Shown: positions 1 to 6,910, counted from the first letter of the stretch. The stretch: 7,508 nt of DNA from Candidatus Saccharimonadota bacterium (GCA_020428565.1 JAGQMT010000018.1:1-7508); one strand, 5' to 3'. The notes: a model not told the origin generated them from the sequence alone. Made by a program: numbers and translations.

Positions 1-1589
1 GCACTGATAAAGCCAGCAAACAACGGGTGTGGCCTGCTAGGACGTGAGCGAAACTCTGGGTGGAACTGACTGGCCAAAAAGAACGGATGATTCGTACCCT
101 CGACTATCTCTACCAGGCTACCATCTGGAGACAAACCACTAGCCTTAATACCCCAATCTGAATATCTATCAGTGTAAGCATTATTGCATTCATATCTATG
201 GCGATGTCTCTCGACTATTTTGTCCGTGCCATAGAGCTTGCGAGCCAAACTACCCTTGACTAAATTACAGTCATAGTTCCCTAGGCGCATAGTGCCACCA
301 GTGTTTTCTTTGCCTGCTTGACCATCCATTGTATCGATAACTATATCCGTAGCCTGTGCATCCAGCTCTCTGGAGTTGGCATCTTGCAAGCCAGCGTTTC
401 TGGCGGCGGCAATCACCGCTACCTGTAACCCTAAACATAGGCCAAGATATGGTACAGAATTTTTGAGCGCATATTGAGCAGCCATAATCTTGCCCTCTGT
501 ACCCCTAGGACCAAATCCACCCGGTACGACGATGCCGTCTACTTTGCTGACGGCCCGCTTGACCTGACTAGGCGTCGTTAACTTCTCGGTATCAATCCAT
601 GATAATTCTATGTTTACTTTTTGGTGCCACGAAGCTGATTTGAGCGCTTCAAAAACAGACATGTAGGTGTCTTGGTTGTTGAGATACTTGGCAACTACAC
701 CTACTCGGACCTTTTTGTCATTCTGAGCCGTAGCAAGGCTTACAACCCGTCGCCATTCTTTCATATTAGGCTTGCCCTTGCCCAAACCAAGTCGCTTGGC
801 AATAACTTCGTCTATACCCTTGTCTGCCAAGGTCAGTGGTACTTCATAAATAGTATCCGCATTCGGCAACAAGACGATAGCGTCTTTGTCGACACCACTA
901 AACAAACTCAACTTGCCTATCACCTCTGGATCGGCCGGGCCTTCCGACCGTGCCACCAACACATCAGGCACAATGCCAAGCCCCCTTAGCTCTCGAACTG
1001 CGTTTTGGGCTGGTTTGGTTTTTATTTCTTTGCTAGCACCAAGATACGGCAAATACACAACATGTACAAACATACAGTTTTCTTTGCCAACTTTCATAGA
1101 TAGTTCACGAATTGCCTCTATAAAACTAAGCCCCTCGTAATCGCCCACTGTGCCACCTATTTCTACCATATGCACATCAAAACCCTTGGCCGTGTCTATA
1201 ATCTCGTCCTGAATTGCCGATGTAACATGAGGTATGAACTGAACCGTCTTACCAGCATACTTACCAGCACGCTCATCTGATATAACACGCAACAACACAC
1301 GTCCGCTCATAAACGAACTCTTTTGTGTCAAATCCATATCCAAAAAACGTTCATAATGCCCCAGATCCAAATCTGTCTCTGCACCATCCATGGTTACAAA
1401 ACATTCGCCATGCTCTGCCGGATTGAGAGTACCAGCATCGACGTTGAGATAAGGGTCACACTTCTGAATATTGACAGATAAGCCTCTGGACTTGAGAATT
1501 CTACCAATTGAAGCGGCCGTAATACCCTTGCCGACTCCAGATAGCACACCACCCGTCACAAATATATACTTAGTCTGTCGTTTTGCCAC
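1..1589 (-). CDS. pyrG: CTP synthase (glutamine-hydrolysing), 3' end cut by the window edge
   Basis: CTP synthase makes CTP from UTP, ATP and glutamine in the cytoplasm, the last step of pyrimidine nucleotide synthesis. My translation gives 529 codons. The N-terminal synthetase domain has the ATP-binding loop TGGVLSGVGKG (residues 12-22, Lys21), DGAETDLDLGHYERF from Asp68, a metal-ligand Glu143 in EIGGTVGD, and the UTP-binding KTKPAQ motif. The C-terminal glutamine amidotransferase domain has its nucleophile Cys385 in GLCLGLQ and His510/Glu512 in FHPEF, so the catalytic triad is complete. E. coli PyrG has 545 residues; here the loop between the nucleophile and GGTMRLG is about 8-10 residues shorter. 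Only the last few to about 20 residues should lie outside the window. I chose the GTG start at 1589 because GGAGG lies 8 nt upstream; an in-frame ATG at 1604 overlaps that Shine-Dalgarno and is a poor start. It lies 112 bp after the protease gene, probably with its own weak promoter. Confidence 0.97.
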   Translation of the reverse strand, partial: MAKRQTKYIFVTGGVLSGVGKGITAASIGRILKSRGLSVNIQKCDPYLNVDAGTLNPAEHGECFVTMDGAETDLDLGHYERFLDMDLTQKSSFMSGRVLLRVISDERAGKYAGKTVQFIPHVTSAIQDEIIDTAKGFDVHMVEIGGTVGDYEGLSFIEAIRELSMKVGKENCMFVHVVYLPYLGASKEIKTKPAQNAVRELRGLGIVPDVLVARSEGPADPEVIGKLSLFSGVDKDAIVLLPNADTIYEVPLTLADKGIDEVIAKRLGLGKGKPNMKEWRRVVSLATAQNDKKVRVGVVAKYLNNQDTYMSVFEALKSASWHQKVNIELSWIDTEKLTTPSQVKRAVSKVDGIVVPGGFGPRGTEGKIMAAQYALKNSVPYLGLCLGLQVAVIAAARNAGLQDANSRELDAQATDIVIDTMDGQAGKENTGGTMRLGNYDCNLVKGSLARKLYGTDKIVERHRHRYECNNAYTDRYSDWGIKASGLSPDGSLVEIVEGTNHPFFLASQFHPEFRSRPSRPHPLFAGFIS

Positions 1590-1597
1590 AGTCAACA

Positions 1598-1602
1598 CCT
1601 CC
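1598..1602 (-). promoter_or_regulatory. Shine-Dalgarno that decides the pyrG GTG start
   Basis: A perfect GGAGG lies 8 nt before the GTG at 1589. The only alternative upstream in-frame start (ATG at 1604-1602) overlaps this motif, so the GTG start, beginning MAKRQTKYIFVTGG, is preferred. The resulting N-terminus also matches the usual position of the family's ATP-binding loop. Confidence 0.8.
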
Positions 1603-1625
1603 ATACGTACCTATTTATTAACATA

Positions 1626-1634
1626 ATCCTATCA
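1626..1634 (-). promoter_or_regulatory. Possible extended -10 promoter element for pyrG
   Basis: The minus strand reads TGATAGGAT, a TGn extension plus a -10 hexamer matching TATAAT at 4 of 6 positions. Transcription would start near 1619 and give a leader of about 30 nt that includes the GGAGG. No good -35 hexamer is seen 16-18 nt upstream. The rest of this 112-bp gap has no convincing terminator for the protease gene, so read-through from upstream is also possible. Confidence 0.3.
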
Positions 1635-1701
1635 CAGATATGCCCAAACATGTAGTGCACGCAGTCTAAAACACAACGCTTATCCTAGTTGGCGCTTATC
1701 G

Positions 1702-2898
1702 CTACTGTAGTTTTTGAAGCGCAGCATCAAGCTGAGGGTCTTTGTCTGCCCGGATATCGTCTACCGTCATCTCTACCTCATAATCAGGTGCTATACCCTC
1801 TTTGTCTATATTCTTGCCATTTGGAGTGTACCACCTTGCAATAGTCACCTTGAGAATACCGCCATCCGCGAGTTGAATTGGCTCCTGAACAGAACCTTTA
1901 CCATAAGTCTGCTGACCCAACAGTTCGGCTTTGCCGTTGTCCTTTAGGGCGCCCGCTACGATTTCTGAGGCACTAGCACTACCCTCATTGATAAGTATCA
2001 CGGTTTTTATACCCTTTAGCTTGGGCGTGCCACTGGCCTTTAGGGTATCGACAATCACTTCGCCTCTGCGTTCTGTCAAAATAGTTGATCCACCGTCCAA
2101 CCATAGACCAGACACATCCACAGCTCCACGCAAGTACCCACCAGTGTTACCTCTGAGGTCTAACACTACAGCTTTTACATCAGCCTGTACAAATTCGTCG
2201 GCTGCCTGACGAGCCAATGCCACTGTGTCATCGCCAAACCGTGAGATAGTCATAATGCCCACTTGATCTCTAATCTCAGTCTTAACACTTGGTATATTTA
2301 TTTCTTGCCTAGTGATTGTATACTCCTTGAACTCACCAGAGCGTATAATGCCCAACTTAACATCGGTGTCTTTTTCGCCTCTAATTCTATCGACAGCTTC
2401 GGATATCGTAATGTCAGAGGCTGATTCATCATCAATTTCGACAATTATATCCTTGGGCATAAGTCCGGCTTCTTTTGCAGGATAGCCAGCAATTGGCGAT
2501 ATGATAATAATATTGCCCTTTTCGTCCTTGCCAAGCTCGGCGCCGATGCCCTCAAACGTACCACCCAAGCTATCATTAAATTCTTTGGCATCTTCAGGAC
2601 TCATATATTCTGTGTAAGGATCACCTGCTGACTTGACTAAACCCTCTTTGAGACCGCTAATCAAATCAGCCTCGCTTAGCTCGCCATCGTATTTTGATTT
2701 GAGTTCTGAATAGATTAAATCCACAGAACTATAGTCTAATTTATCAGGTAATTGGTTGTTTTGGGTCGATGACATATTACCTACACTAAATTGTAATTTA
2801 CCTGATCCCACGGACCAACCAAGCCCAAAAATAAACAACGCAACAATCAAATAAACCGAAGATTTACCTACAACCGACCCATGACCATCCTTACCCAT
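1702..2898 (-). CDS. S41-family C-terminal processing protease with PDZ domain, membrane-anchored
   Basis: This is a serine protease of the CtpA/CtpB/Tsp family, which cleaves envelope proteins near their C-termini outside the cytoplasmic membrane. Counting from the ATG at 2898 (398 aa), residues about 13-32 are a hydrophobic signal-anchor, about 111-190 a PDZ domain (GTFEGIGAELG, then SPIAGYPAKEAGLMPKD), and about 205-375 the S41 core. The Ser-Lys-Gln catalytic set is visible: Ser309 in NEGSASASEI, Lys334 in TYGKG and Gln338 four residues later, the 25-residue Ser-Lys and 29-residue Ser-Gln spacing of the family. A TTG codon directly before the ATG is also open, but the ATG has better spacing (9 nt) from the GAGG in the purine tract. 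The gene follows the CHAP hydrolase by about 100 bp. S41 proteases are often found beside ftsEX and wall-hydrolase genes, so a role in trimming division or wall proteins is a reasonable inference, but the substrate is unknown. Confidence 0.95.
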   Translation of the reverse strand: MGKDGHGSVVGKSSVYLIVALFIFGLGWSVGSGKLQFSVGNMSSTQNNQLPDKLDYSSVDLIYSELKSKYDGELSEADLISGLKEGLVKSAGDPYTEYMSPEDAKEFNDSLGGTFEGIGAELGKDEKGNIIIISPIAGYPAKEAGLMPKDIIVEIDDESASDITISEAVDRIRGEKDTDVKLGIIRSGEFKEYTITRQEINIPSVKTEIRDQVGIMTISRFGDDTVALARQAADEFVQADVKAVVLDLRGNTGGYLRGAVDVSGLWLDGGSTILTERRGEVIVDTLKASGTPKLKGIKTVILINEGSASASEIVAGALKDNGKAELLGQQTYGKGSVQEPIQLADGGILKVTIARWYTPNGKNIDKEGIAPDYEVEMTVDDIRADKDPQLDAALQKLQ

Positions 2899-2902
2899 CA
2901 AA

Positions 2903-2911
2903 CCCCCCCTC
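2903..2911 (-). promoter_or_regulatory. Shine-Dalgarno containing a run of seven G for the S41 protease
   Basis: The minus strand reads GAGGGGGGG immediately before TTTG-ATG. The GAGG part at 2911-2908 sits 9 nt before the ATG at 2898, while the TTG at 2901 would be only 6 nt away. The homopolymeric G7 (2903-2909) is unusual in this otherwise moderate-GC sequence. Confidence 0.65.
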
Positions 2912-2954
2912 TCTTCTTATCTATGAAGTGCCTTATACAAATATCTAGGATTTA

Positions 2955-2963
2955 ATTGTAGCA
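2955..2963 (-). promoter_or_regulatory. Candidate extended -10 promoter for the S41 protease gene
   Basis: The minus strand reads TGCTACAAT: a TGn extension and a hexamer matching TATAAT at 5 of 6 positions. It lies in the 99-bp gap between the CHAP gene and the protease. Transcription from here would give a leader of about 50 nt including the G-rich Shine-Dalgarno. No good -35 is visible. A perfect TATAAT also occurs at 2981-2976, without TGn and with a poor -35, and is an alternative. Confidence 0.4.
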
Positions 2964-2997
2964 CGAAACATATGAATTATACCCTAAATAATCCATT

Positions 2998-4209
2998 CTA
3001 GAAGTAGACATATCGCAAAGCCGATGCCGTCGAAGCGCTCAGTACAGAAGTACCATATTCACCCGGACCAGCTCTGTTGTAGTCACTAATGAGGATTGAA
3101 CCATCAGCATATACCGCCTCTACATACATGACGTGTCCATAACCAACGCTAGGATTTGCCCAGCCACTAACAGCCGCCGCTCCAACTTGCGGTGTAGCTC
3201 CAGTCGCATAGCCATAAGACGGCGCACGTTGATACCATGTATTCGCATTACCAAGCCCCCCAGAAGCACCAGTCTTCCAGGCTACATAATCGGTACAGTT
3301 ACGATAAGCATAGCCACCCGTCTCCCAGTTGCGCCATGAACCCGGCCCATTGTAGCCCCACTCATAGTCATAACAAGCTCCGCTAATATTTCCTGTCCAG
3401 ACACAAGGTGCATTGCCCCATGGATAGCCACCGCCACCAACCTGACCACCGCCAGAACCAAATAATCTAGCGTTTTCTGCGAACTGCTTTTGTTTGAGTT
3501 CTTTTATCTTGGACTGGTTTTCCTGAATCTGTGCATTAAATTCACTCTGCTGAGACTGGTTGAAACTCAATAACCTATCCTGTTCGGCTTTTTGTGCCGT
3601 CGCATCAGCTCGGAGCTGTTCTTGCTGCTTGAGGATACGCTCGACTTCTTCTTTTTTGTTATTTAATTCCACCTTGAGCGAAGTTACCTTATCTAAAGTA
3701 GCCTTCATACTATTGCTGGTAATTTCTCTGTACCGTTGCTTATCCAGATAATCACTCAGATCATTGCTAGTAGCCAACATTTCGATAGTAGATATGTCAC
3801 CCTCTAGGTACATATCCTTGATATTCTCACCCAAGACATCTCGTTGCTTAACAAGTTCAGCTTCTTTTTCGGCAATTTGTGCCTGTAATGATTCACTCTC
3901 GGCTTGACGCTGGTTAATCTCACGCTGATAGGCGTTAATTTGTTCTGTCAAAACATTGATAGCATCTTGATAGCTGGCCGCCTCGAGCGCTAAACTATCG
4001 ACCTGACTATTGGCCTCGTTATTCTGAGCCGACAAATCATCTATTTGTTGCTGCAGACTCTGCGCTTCGATAATCCCACGAACACCAAAAGAAGCCAATG
4101 GCAAAACCAAAGCCATAGCCATAGCAACCAACATCAGTCTAGAACGTTTACTTAAACTCTTGGCTGACCCTATATTATGATGCCTTTTTGTGGTGCGTCG
4201 ATTTATCAT
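2998..4209 (-). CDS. PcsB-like coiled-coil peptidoglycan hydrolase with C-terminal CHAP domain
   Basis: This is a predicted secreted cell-wall hydrolase (amidase or endopeptidase) of the kind FtsEX activates at the septum. In the 403 residues, 1-24 are strongly basic, about 25-43 form the hydrophobic core of a signal peptide or anchor, about 48-130 and 165-247 are Gln/Glu/Lys-rich coiled coil, and the segment around 126-160 (LGENIKDMYLEGDISTIEML) resembles the hinge of PcsB/EnvC coiled-coil proteins. A glycine linker at 251-261 leads to the CHAP domain (about 262-403). The likely nucleophile is Cys305 in RNCTDYVAW and the histidine is His359 in GYGHVMYVE, with Glu364 or Asn378 as third-residue candidates. 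Extra cysteines at 269 and 279 could form a disulfide. Streptococcal PcsB has the same architecture and binds FtsX, and here ftsX is the next gene upstream, which supports the assignment. A good promoter lies in front. The exact bond cut cannot be read from the sequence. Confidence 0.92.
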   Translation of the reverse strand: MINRRTTKRHHNIGSAKSLSKRSRLMLVAMAMALVLPLASFGVRGIIEAQSLQQQIDDLSAQNNEANSQVDSLALEAASYQDAINVLTEQINAYQREINQRQAESESLQAQIAEKEAELVKQRDVLGENIKDMYLEGDISTIEMLATSNDLSDYLDKQRYREITSNSMKATLDKVTSLKVELNNKKEEVERILKQQEQLRADATAQKAEQDRLLSFNQSQQSEFNAQIQENQSKIKELKQKQFAENARLFGSGGGQVGGGGYPWGNAPCVWTGNISGACYDYEWGYNGPGSWRNWETGGYAYRNCTDYVAWKTGASGGLGNANTWYQRAPSYGYATGATPQVGAAAVSGWANPSVGYGHVMYVEAVYADGSILISDYNRAGPGEYGTSVLSASTASALRYVYF

Positions 4210-4224
4210 ACAACATTACCTATT

Positions 4225-4250
4225 TTAACTTTTTGATTAACTTTTTTGAT
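4225..4250 (-). repeat. A-rich tandem direct repeat in the CHAP gene leader
   Basis: Two adjacent near-identical units, minus-strand ATCAAAAAAGTTAA (4250-4237) and ATCAAAAAGTTAA (4237-4225), share one base and differ by one A. They lie 15-40 nt upstream of the CHAP start codon, inside the predicted 5' leader. They could act as a protein-binding site or translation enhancer, or be a chance product of low complexity. Confidence 0.5.
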
Positions 4251-4283
4251 GATATAACTATTTATTTTTGAAGTTACATAAGC

Positions 4284-4312
4284 ATTATAACAAAAAACGT
4301 CAAAAAGTACAA
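4284..4312 (-). promoter_or_regulatory. Promoter of the CHAP hydrolase gene (extended -10)
   Basis: A perfect TATAAT (4289-4284) is preceded by TGT, making an extended -10 (TGTTATAAT). Seventeen nt upstream is TTGTAC (4312-4307), which matches only the TTG of the -35 consensus. Transcription would start near 4277, giving a leader of about 68 nt with a weak AGG Shine-Dalgarno about 9 nt before the ATG. The promoter sits in the 129-bp gap after ftsX, so the hydrolase can be expressed separately from ftsEX. Confidence 0.6.
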
Positions 4313-4338
4313 ACTAAACCCTGATTGTCCTACCAAAA

Positions 4339-5280
4339 TTAACGATTGCGTCTCAGATACTTGTAAGTAGCAATATAAGAAGACATAACGCCAATCAAGA
4401 CACCCAAACCAACCTGTCCCAAGCATATCAGCAATAAATTATCCGAGAAAAACTGACGAGAATACGCCACGTCCATAATGCCAAATGTACTTGCCGTCAA
4501 CACCTTAGAAGACACGACAAACAGCACATAGCAAATTGCAATGGAAACCCCTGCCGACAACACGCCGATTAGCATACTCTCGACCAAAAAAGGCCCTCTG
4601 ATAAACCACCTACTGGCACCTAGCAATGACATAATGGATAGTTCATCCCTGCGATTAAAAATAGCCATCTGAATTGTGTTAAAAATTATCAAGATTGATA
4701 TACCGGCAAACACCAACACGCCAACAATTCCAGCCGTCCTAAAAAATGACGTCGCCTTAGTAATTGAGTCAATTGCCTCTTTGGTACTGCCAGAATAAGA
4801 TGTAGGCGAAGATTGCAACTCAGTAATCTCAGGTTGATCAAGGAATTGCTTGAGGTCGTCCATCATGTCGGGATTATATAATTTGACCCTAACAGTGGCC
4901 GGGATTTTGTTATCTGCCGACATTGCCGCTAATTGCAAATCTATGTTGTCTTTGAACAATTCCAAAAAAGCACTCTTGGCCGCTTCTTTAGAAATATATT
5001 CTACCTCTTTGACATTGGGCATAGATTTTATCTGATCCAAAAGCTGGTCTTTAGATTGTATAGTTATATCATCCTTGAGATAAATAGATACGTCTATCTT
5101 GCTACGAATCTGTTCTATGGTATGTGAAAATGTTGCATTGATAACAACAGATGCCAATATAATACTCAGCGTCACAATCATCGTAGCCAAGGCGGCTAGA
5201 CTCAGCCAAGCGTTACGCGCGAACCCTAAAATCCCTGCCCCAAACACACGCCAAATAGTAATCAATTTTCTACTCTTCAT
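4339..5280 (-). CDS. ftsX: Cell division protein FtsX (permease-like subunit of FtsEX)
   Basis: FtsX is the membrane subunit of the FtsEX complex. It does not appear to transport a substrate; it passes ATP-driven conformational changes from FtsE to cell-wall hydrolases outside. The 313 residues show the FtsX layout: a short cytoplasmic N-terminus, TM1 at about 24-47, a large extracytoplasmic domain at about 51-178 (containing DVSIYLKDDI and the PATVRVKL segment typical of the family), then TM2 about 182-206, TM3 about 229-256 and TM4 about 281-305, with a basic C-terminal tail. RRDELSIMSLLGASRWFIRGPFL between TM2 and TM3 matches the conserved FtsX cytoplasmic loop that contacts the ATPase. 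The ATG overlaps the ftsE stop as ATGA (5280-5277), so the two proteins are probably translationally coupled and made in equal amounts. The next gene encodes the likely client hydrolase. Confidence 0.96.
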   Translation of the reverse strand: MKSRKLITIWRVFGAGILGFARNAWLSLAALATMIVTLSIILASVVINATFSHTIEQIRSKIDVSIYLKDDITIQSKDQLLDQIKSMPNVKEVEYISKEAAKSAFLELFKDNIDLQLAAMSADNKIPATVRVKLYNPDMMDDLKQFLDQPEITELQSSPTSYSGSTKEAIDSITKATSFFRTAGIVGVLVFAGISILIIFNTIQMAIFNRRDELSIMSLLGASRWFIRGPFLVESMLIGVLSAGVSIAICYVLFVVSSKVLTASTFGIMDVAYSRQFFSDNLLLICLGQVGLGVLIGVMSSYIATYKYLRRNR

Positions 5281-5960
5281 AACGTATACTTCCCGCTCGA
5301 ATCATCGCTGGCTATCTTGCCATCCGATACAGTAACAACTCGACGCTTCAATTTGTTGACTATCTCTTGATTATGAGTTGTTAGTATGACTGTTGTACCG
5401 TACTTGTTAATCTTTTCTAATACCCTGATAACATCCCATGCATGTTTCGGGTCTAAGTTACCCGTTGGCTCATCAGCGATTAGTATTTTTGGCTGACGTA
5501 CGATAGCCCGAGCGATTGCCACTCGTTGCCTTTCGCCACCAGATAATTCCATGGGCATATTGTCTTGCTTGTCTTTGAGACCAACTATATCCAAGACTCG
5601 TGGCACTGTATGTTTAATCTCCTTTGTACTAATACCAATGATTTCCAAAGCAAAAGCAACGTTTTCGTAGACCGTCTTGTTAGGCAAAAGCTTAAAATCT
5701 TGAAACACAACGCCAATCTTGCGACGCAACTTGGGCACATCACGGTCCTTGAGAGTTTCATAATCTATACCCCCAACTATAATCTTGCCTGACGTAGGCT
5801 TTTCTTCTCTAGTCAGTAACTTTAGCAAAGTAGATTTACCGGCACCAGAGGCCCCAACTACAATCACAAATTCCTTCGCCTCTATGTGCAAACTTACCCT
5901 CTGCAGTACTGCAGATTTACGCTTACCATAGCTCTTGCTAACTCTATCTAAAAGTATCAC
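5277..5960 (-). CDS. ftsE: Cell division ATP-binding protein FtsE
   Basis: FtsE is the cytoplasmic ATPase that pairs with FtsX. The 227-residue length is normal for FtsE and all ABC motifs are intact: Walker A GASGAGKST (36-44), Q-loop Gln87 in VVFQDFKLLPNKTVYENV (the FDFxLLPxxTVxENV form typical of FtsE), signature LSGGERQ (139-145), Walker B ILIADEP with Asp163 and Glu164, and H-loop His196 in TTHN. The start is GTG at 5960, giving MILLDRVSKSYGK, which lines up with the usual FtsE N-terminus. No Shine-Dalgarno precedes it; a TGGTATAAT promoter element ends 7 nt before the GTG, so the mRNA is probably leaderless. The gene ends with TGA overlapping the ftsX ATG. LolD/MacB-type ABC ATPases are similar, but the FtsX partner settles the call. 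Confidence 0.97.
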   Translation of the reverse strand: MILLDRVSKSYGKRKSAVLQRVSLHIEAKEFVIVVGASGAGKSTLLKLLTREEKPTSGKIIVGGIDYETLKDRDVPKLRRKIGVVFQDFKLLPNKTVYENVAFALEIIGISTKEIKHTVPRVLDIVGLKDKQDNMPMELSGGERQRVAIARAIVRQPKILIADEPTGNLDPKHAWDVIRVLEKINKYGTTVILTTHNQEIVNKLKRRVVTVSDGKIASDDSSGKYTL

Positions 5961-5967
5961 GGTCTAT

Positions 5968-5976
5968 ATTATACCA
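5968..5976 (-). promoter_or_regulatory. Extended -10 promoter of ftsEX, predicted to give a leaderless mRNA
   Basis: The minus strand reads TGGTATAAT, followed by 7 nt (ATAGACC) and then the ftsE GTG at 5960. A start point 7 nt after the -10 would coincide with the first base of the start codon. The hexamer 17 nt upstream (CTCAAA) is a poor -35 (3 of 6), so the element relies on the TGn extension. It lies within the 43-bp gap after the hypothetical gene. Confidence 0.7.
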
Positions 5977-6003
5977 AAATTCTTGTGCTTTTTGAGGATA
6001 TTT

Positions 6004-6903
6004 TCAAAAATCCAAACCTTTGACTTGTCTATGACGCTTTTGAATACGTTTTTGTCTAGCCAAGACAATCATTGCAATCAATAAAGCCGAAGCGATAAGA
6101 ACTGACAGCAAAACTATATATACTTCTCTATTCAGCTTAATATGACGAACAATGGCCGAAAATGGATTATCGGCATTGGACACGACAACATCAATTGCTT
6201 CTCGTATGACATCGCTCTGGGTATTCCCTTCGAAAATCATATAGATTCTATGCTCACCATTAGCAACCAGTGTACTATCGAACGCCTCAAAGCCTTTGCT
6301 ACGCTGTACTACTTTGCCGTCTACCATATACCGCGACTCGGTAATCTGAGGATTGTCGGTCGATAAATCGGTCAAAAAGACCTTGCCAGATACCTCACCC
6401 TTGTAAGCCGACAACAAGCTATAACTAACGCCATCTTCTTCTATACGATTATTACTAGCTAGGCAATTTGCGCCGTCTGCATATGGCACGCAATCTTTGT
6501 CGGTAATCAAAATCTTTTCTAGCTTGACATTGCCATAGACACCGACCACCTTAATCTTACCGACTTCACTGTTTGACTCACTGACGAAATCAGAAAATTG
6601 ATAAGCATTATGCCAAATCCACTCGCTTGACACACCCTGATCCAATCTTACATCAACACAATCACCATTAGTGAGCTCTAACTTCAGCAACGATTCGCCA
6701 TTTGTGTCTGGCAACAATCTTAGCCACAAATCTCCATCACGAGGCAAAGAATCGGTCGATACATCATATTCTACAGCCCCTAAATCCGATACCCCGTTAC
6801 AAAGCGCTGAAACCCGTGTAGGCCGAATAGCAAATACCGACAACAATCCAAGCAAGCCGACAAACACCACTAATAATAAAGATACTCTTCTACTAATATT
6901 CAT
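6004..6903 (-). CDS. Uncharacterised secreted protein with C-terminal membrane anchor
   Basis: I do not recognise a named family. The 299 residues begin with a signal peptide (basic MNISRR, hydrophobic core about 7-26, possible cleavage near VSALC at about 33-34). An external region follows to about 255, then one transmembrane helix at about 260-282 and a very basic cytoplasmic tail (RQKRIQKRHRQVK), i.e. a type I membrane topology. The external part looks beta-rich in two halves: about 38-140 resembles a sugar-binding-type beta-sandwich, and about 165-243 (SGKVFLTDL, YMVDGKVVQ, STLVANGEHRIYM) resembles a bacterial Ig-like domain. These resemblances are weak. Four external cysteines (35, 82, 137, 147) could form two disulfides. 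The gene lies between prfB and ftsE on the same strand, 43 bp before ftsE, with its own leaderless-type promoter. A role with the envelope or FtsEX is possible from position only. It ends in TGA. Confidence 0.85.
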   Translation of the reverse strand: MNISRRVSLLLVVFVGLLGLLSVFAIRPTRVSALCNGVSDLGAVEYDVSTDSLPRDGDLWLRLLPDTNGESLLKLELTNGDCVDVRLDQGVSSEWIWHNAYQFSDFVSESNSEVGKIKVVGVYGNVKLEKILITDKDCVPYADGANCLASNNRIEEDGVSYSLLSAYKGEVSGKVFLTDLSTDNPQITESRYMVDGKVVQRSKGFEAFDSTLVANGEHRIYMIFEGNTQSDVIREAIDVVVSNADNPFSAIVRHIKLNREVYIVLLSVLIASALLIAMIVLARQKRIQKRHRQVKGLDF

Positions 6904-6910
6904 AAGCTTG

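Noticed and set aside
672..1140. Plus-strand open frames of 105 and 84 codons
   Set aside because: They lie antisense within pyrG, whose minus-strand frame carries all family motifs. Their translations resemble no protein and they lack ribosome sites.
1677..1700. Direct repeat of GATAAGCG (two copies 16 bp apart) after the protease gene
   Set aside because: Only 8 bp and two copies, one just after the stop codon; no inverted symmetry for a terminator and no further copies noticed nearby.
2899..2901. TTG codon directly before the protease ATG as alternative start
   Set aside because: ATG at 2898 is the stronger start and has better spacing from the GAGG; the difference is one residue.
4210..4338. 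T-rich stretches after ftsX as an intrinsic terminator
   Set aside because: There are T runs on the minus strand, but no stable GC-rich stem precedes them; the region reads better as a promoter and leader for the CHAP gene.
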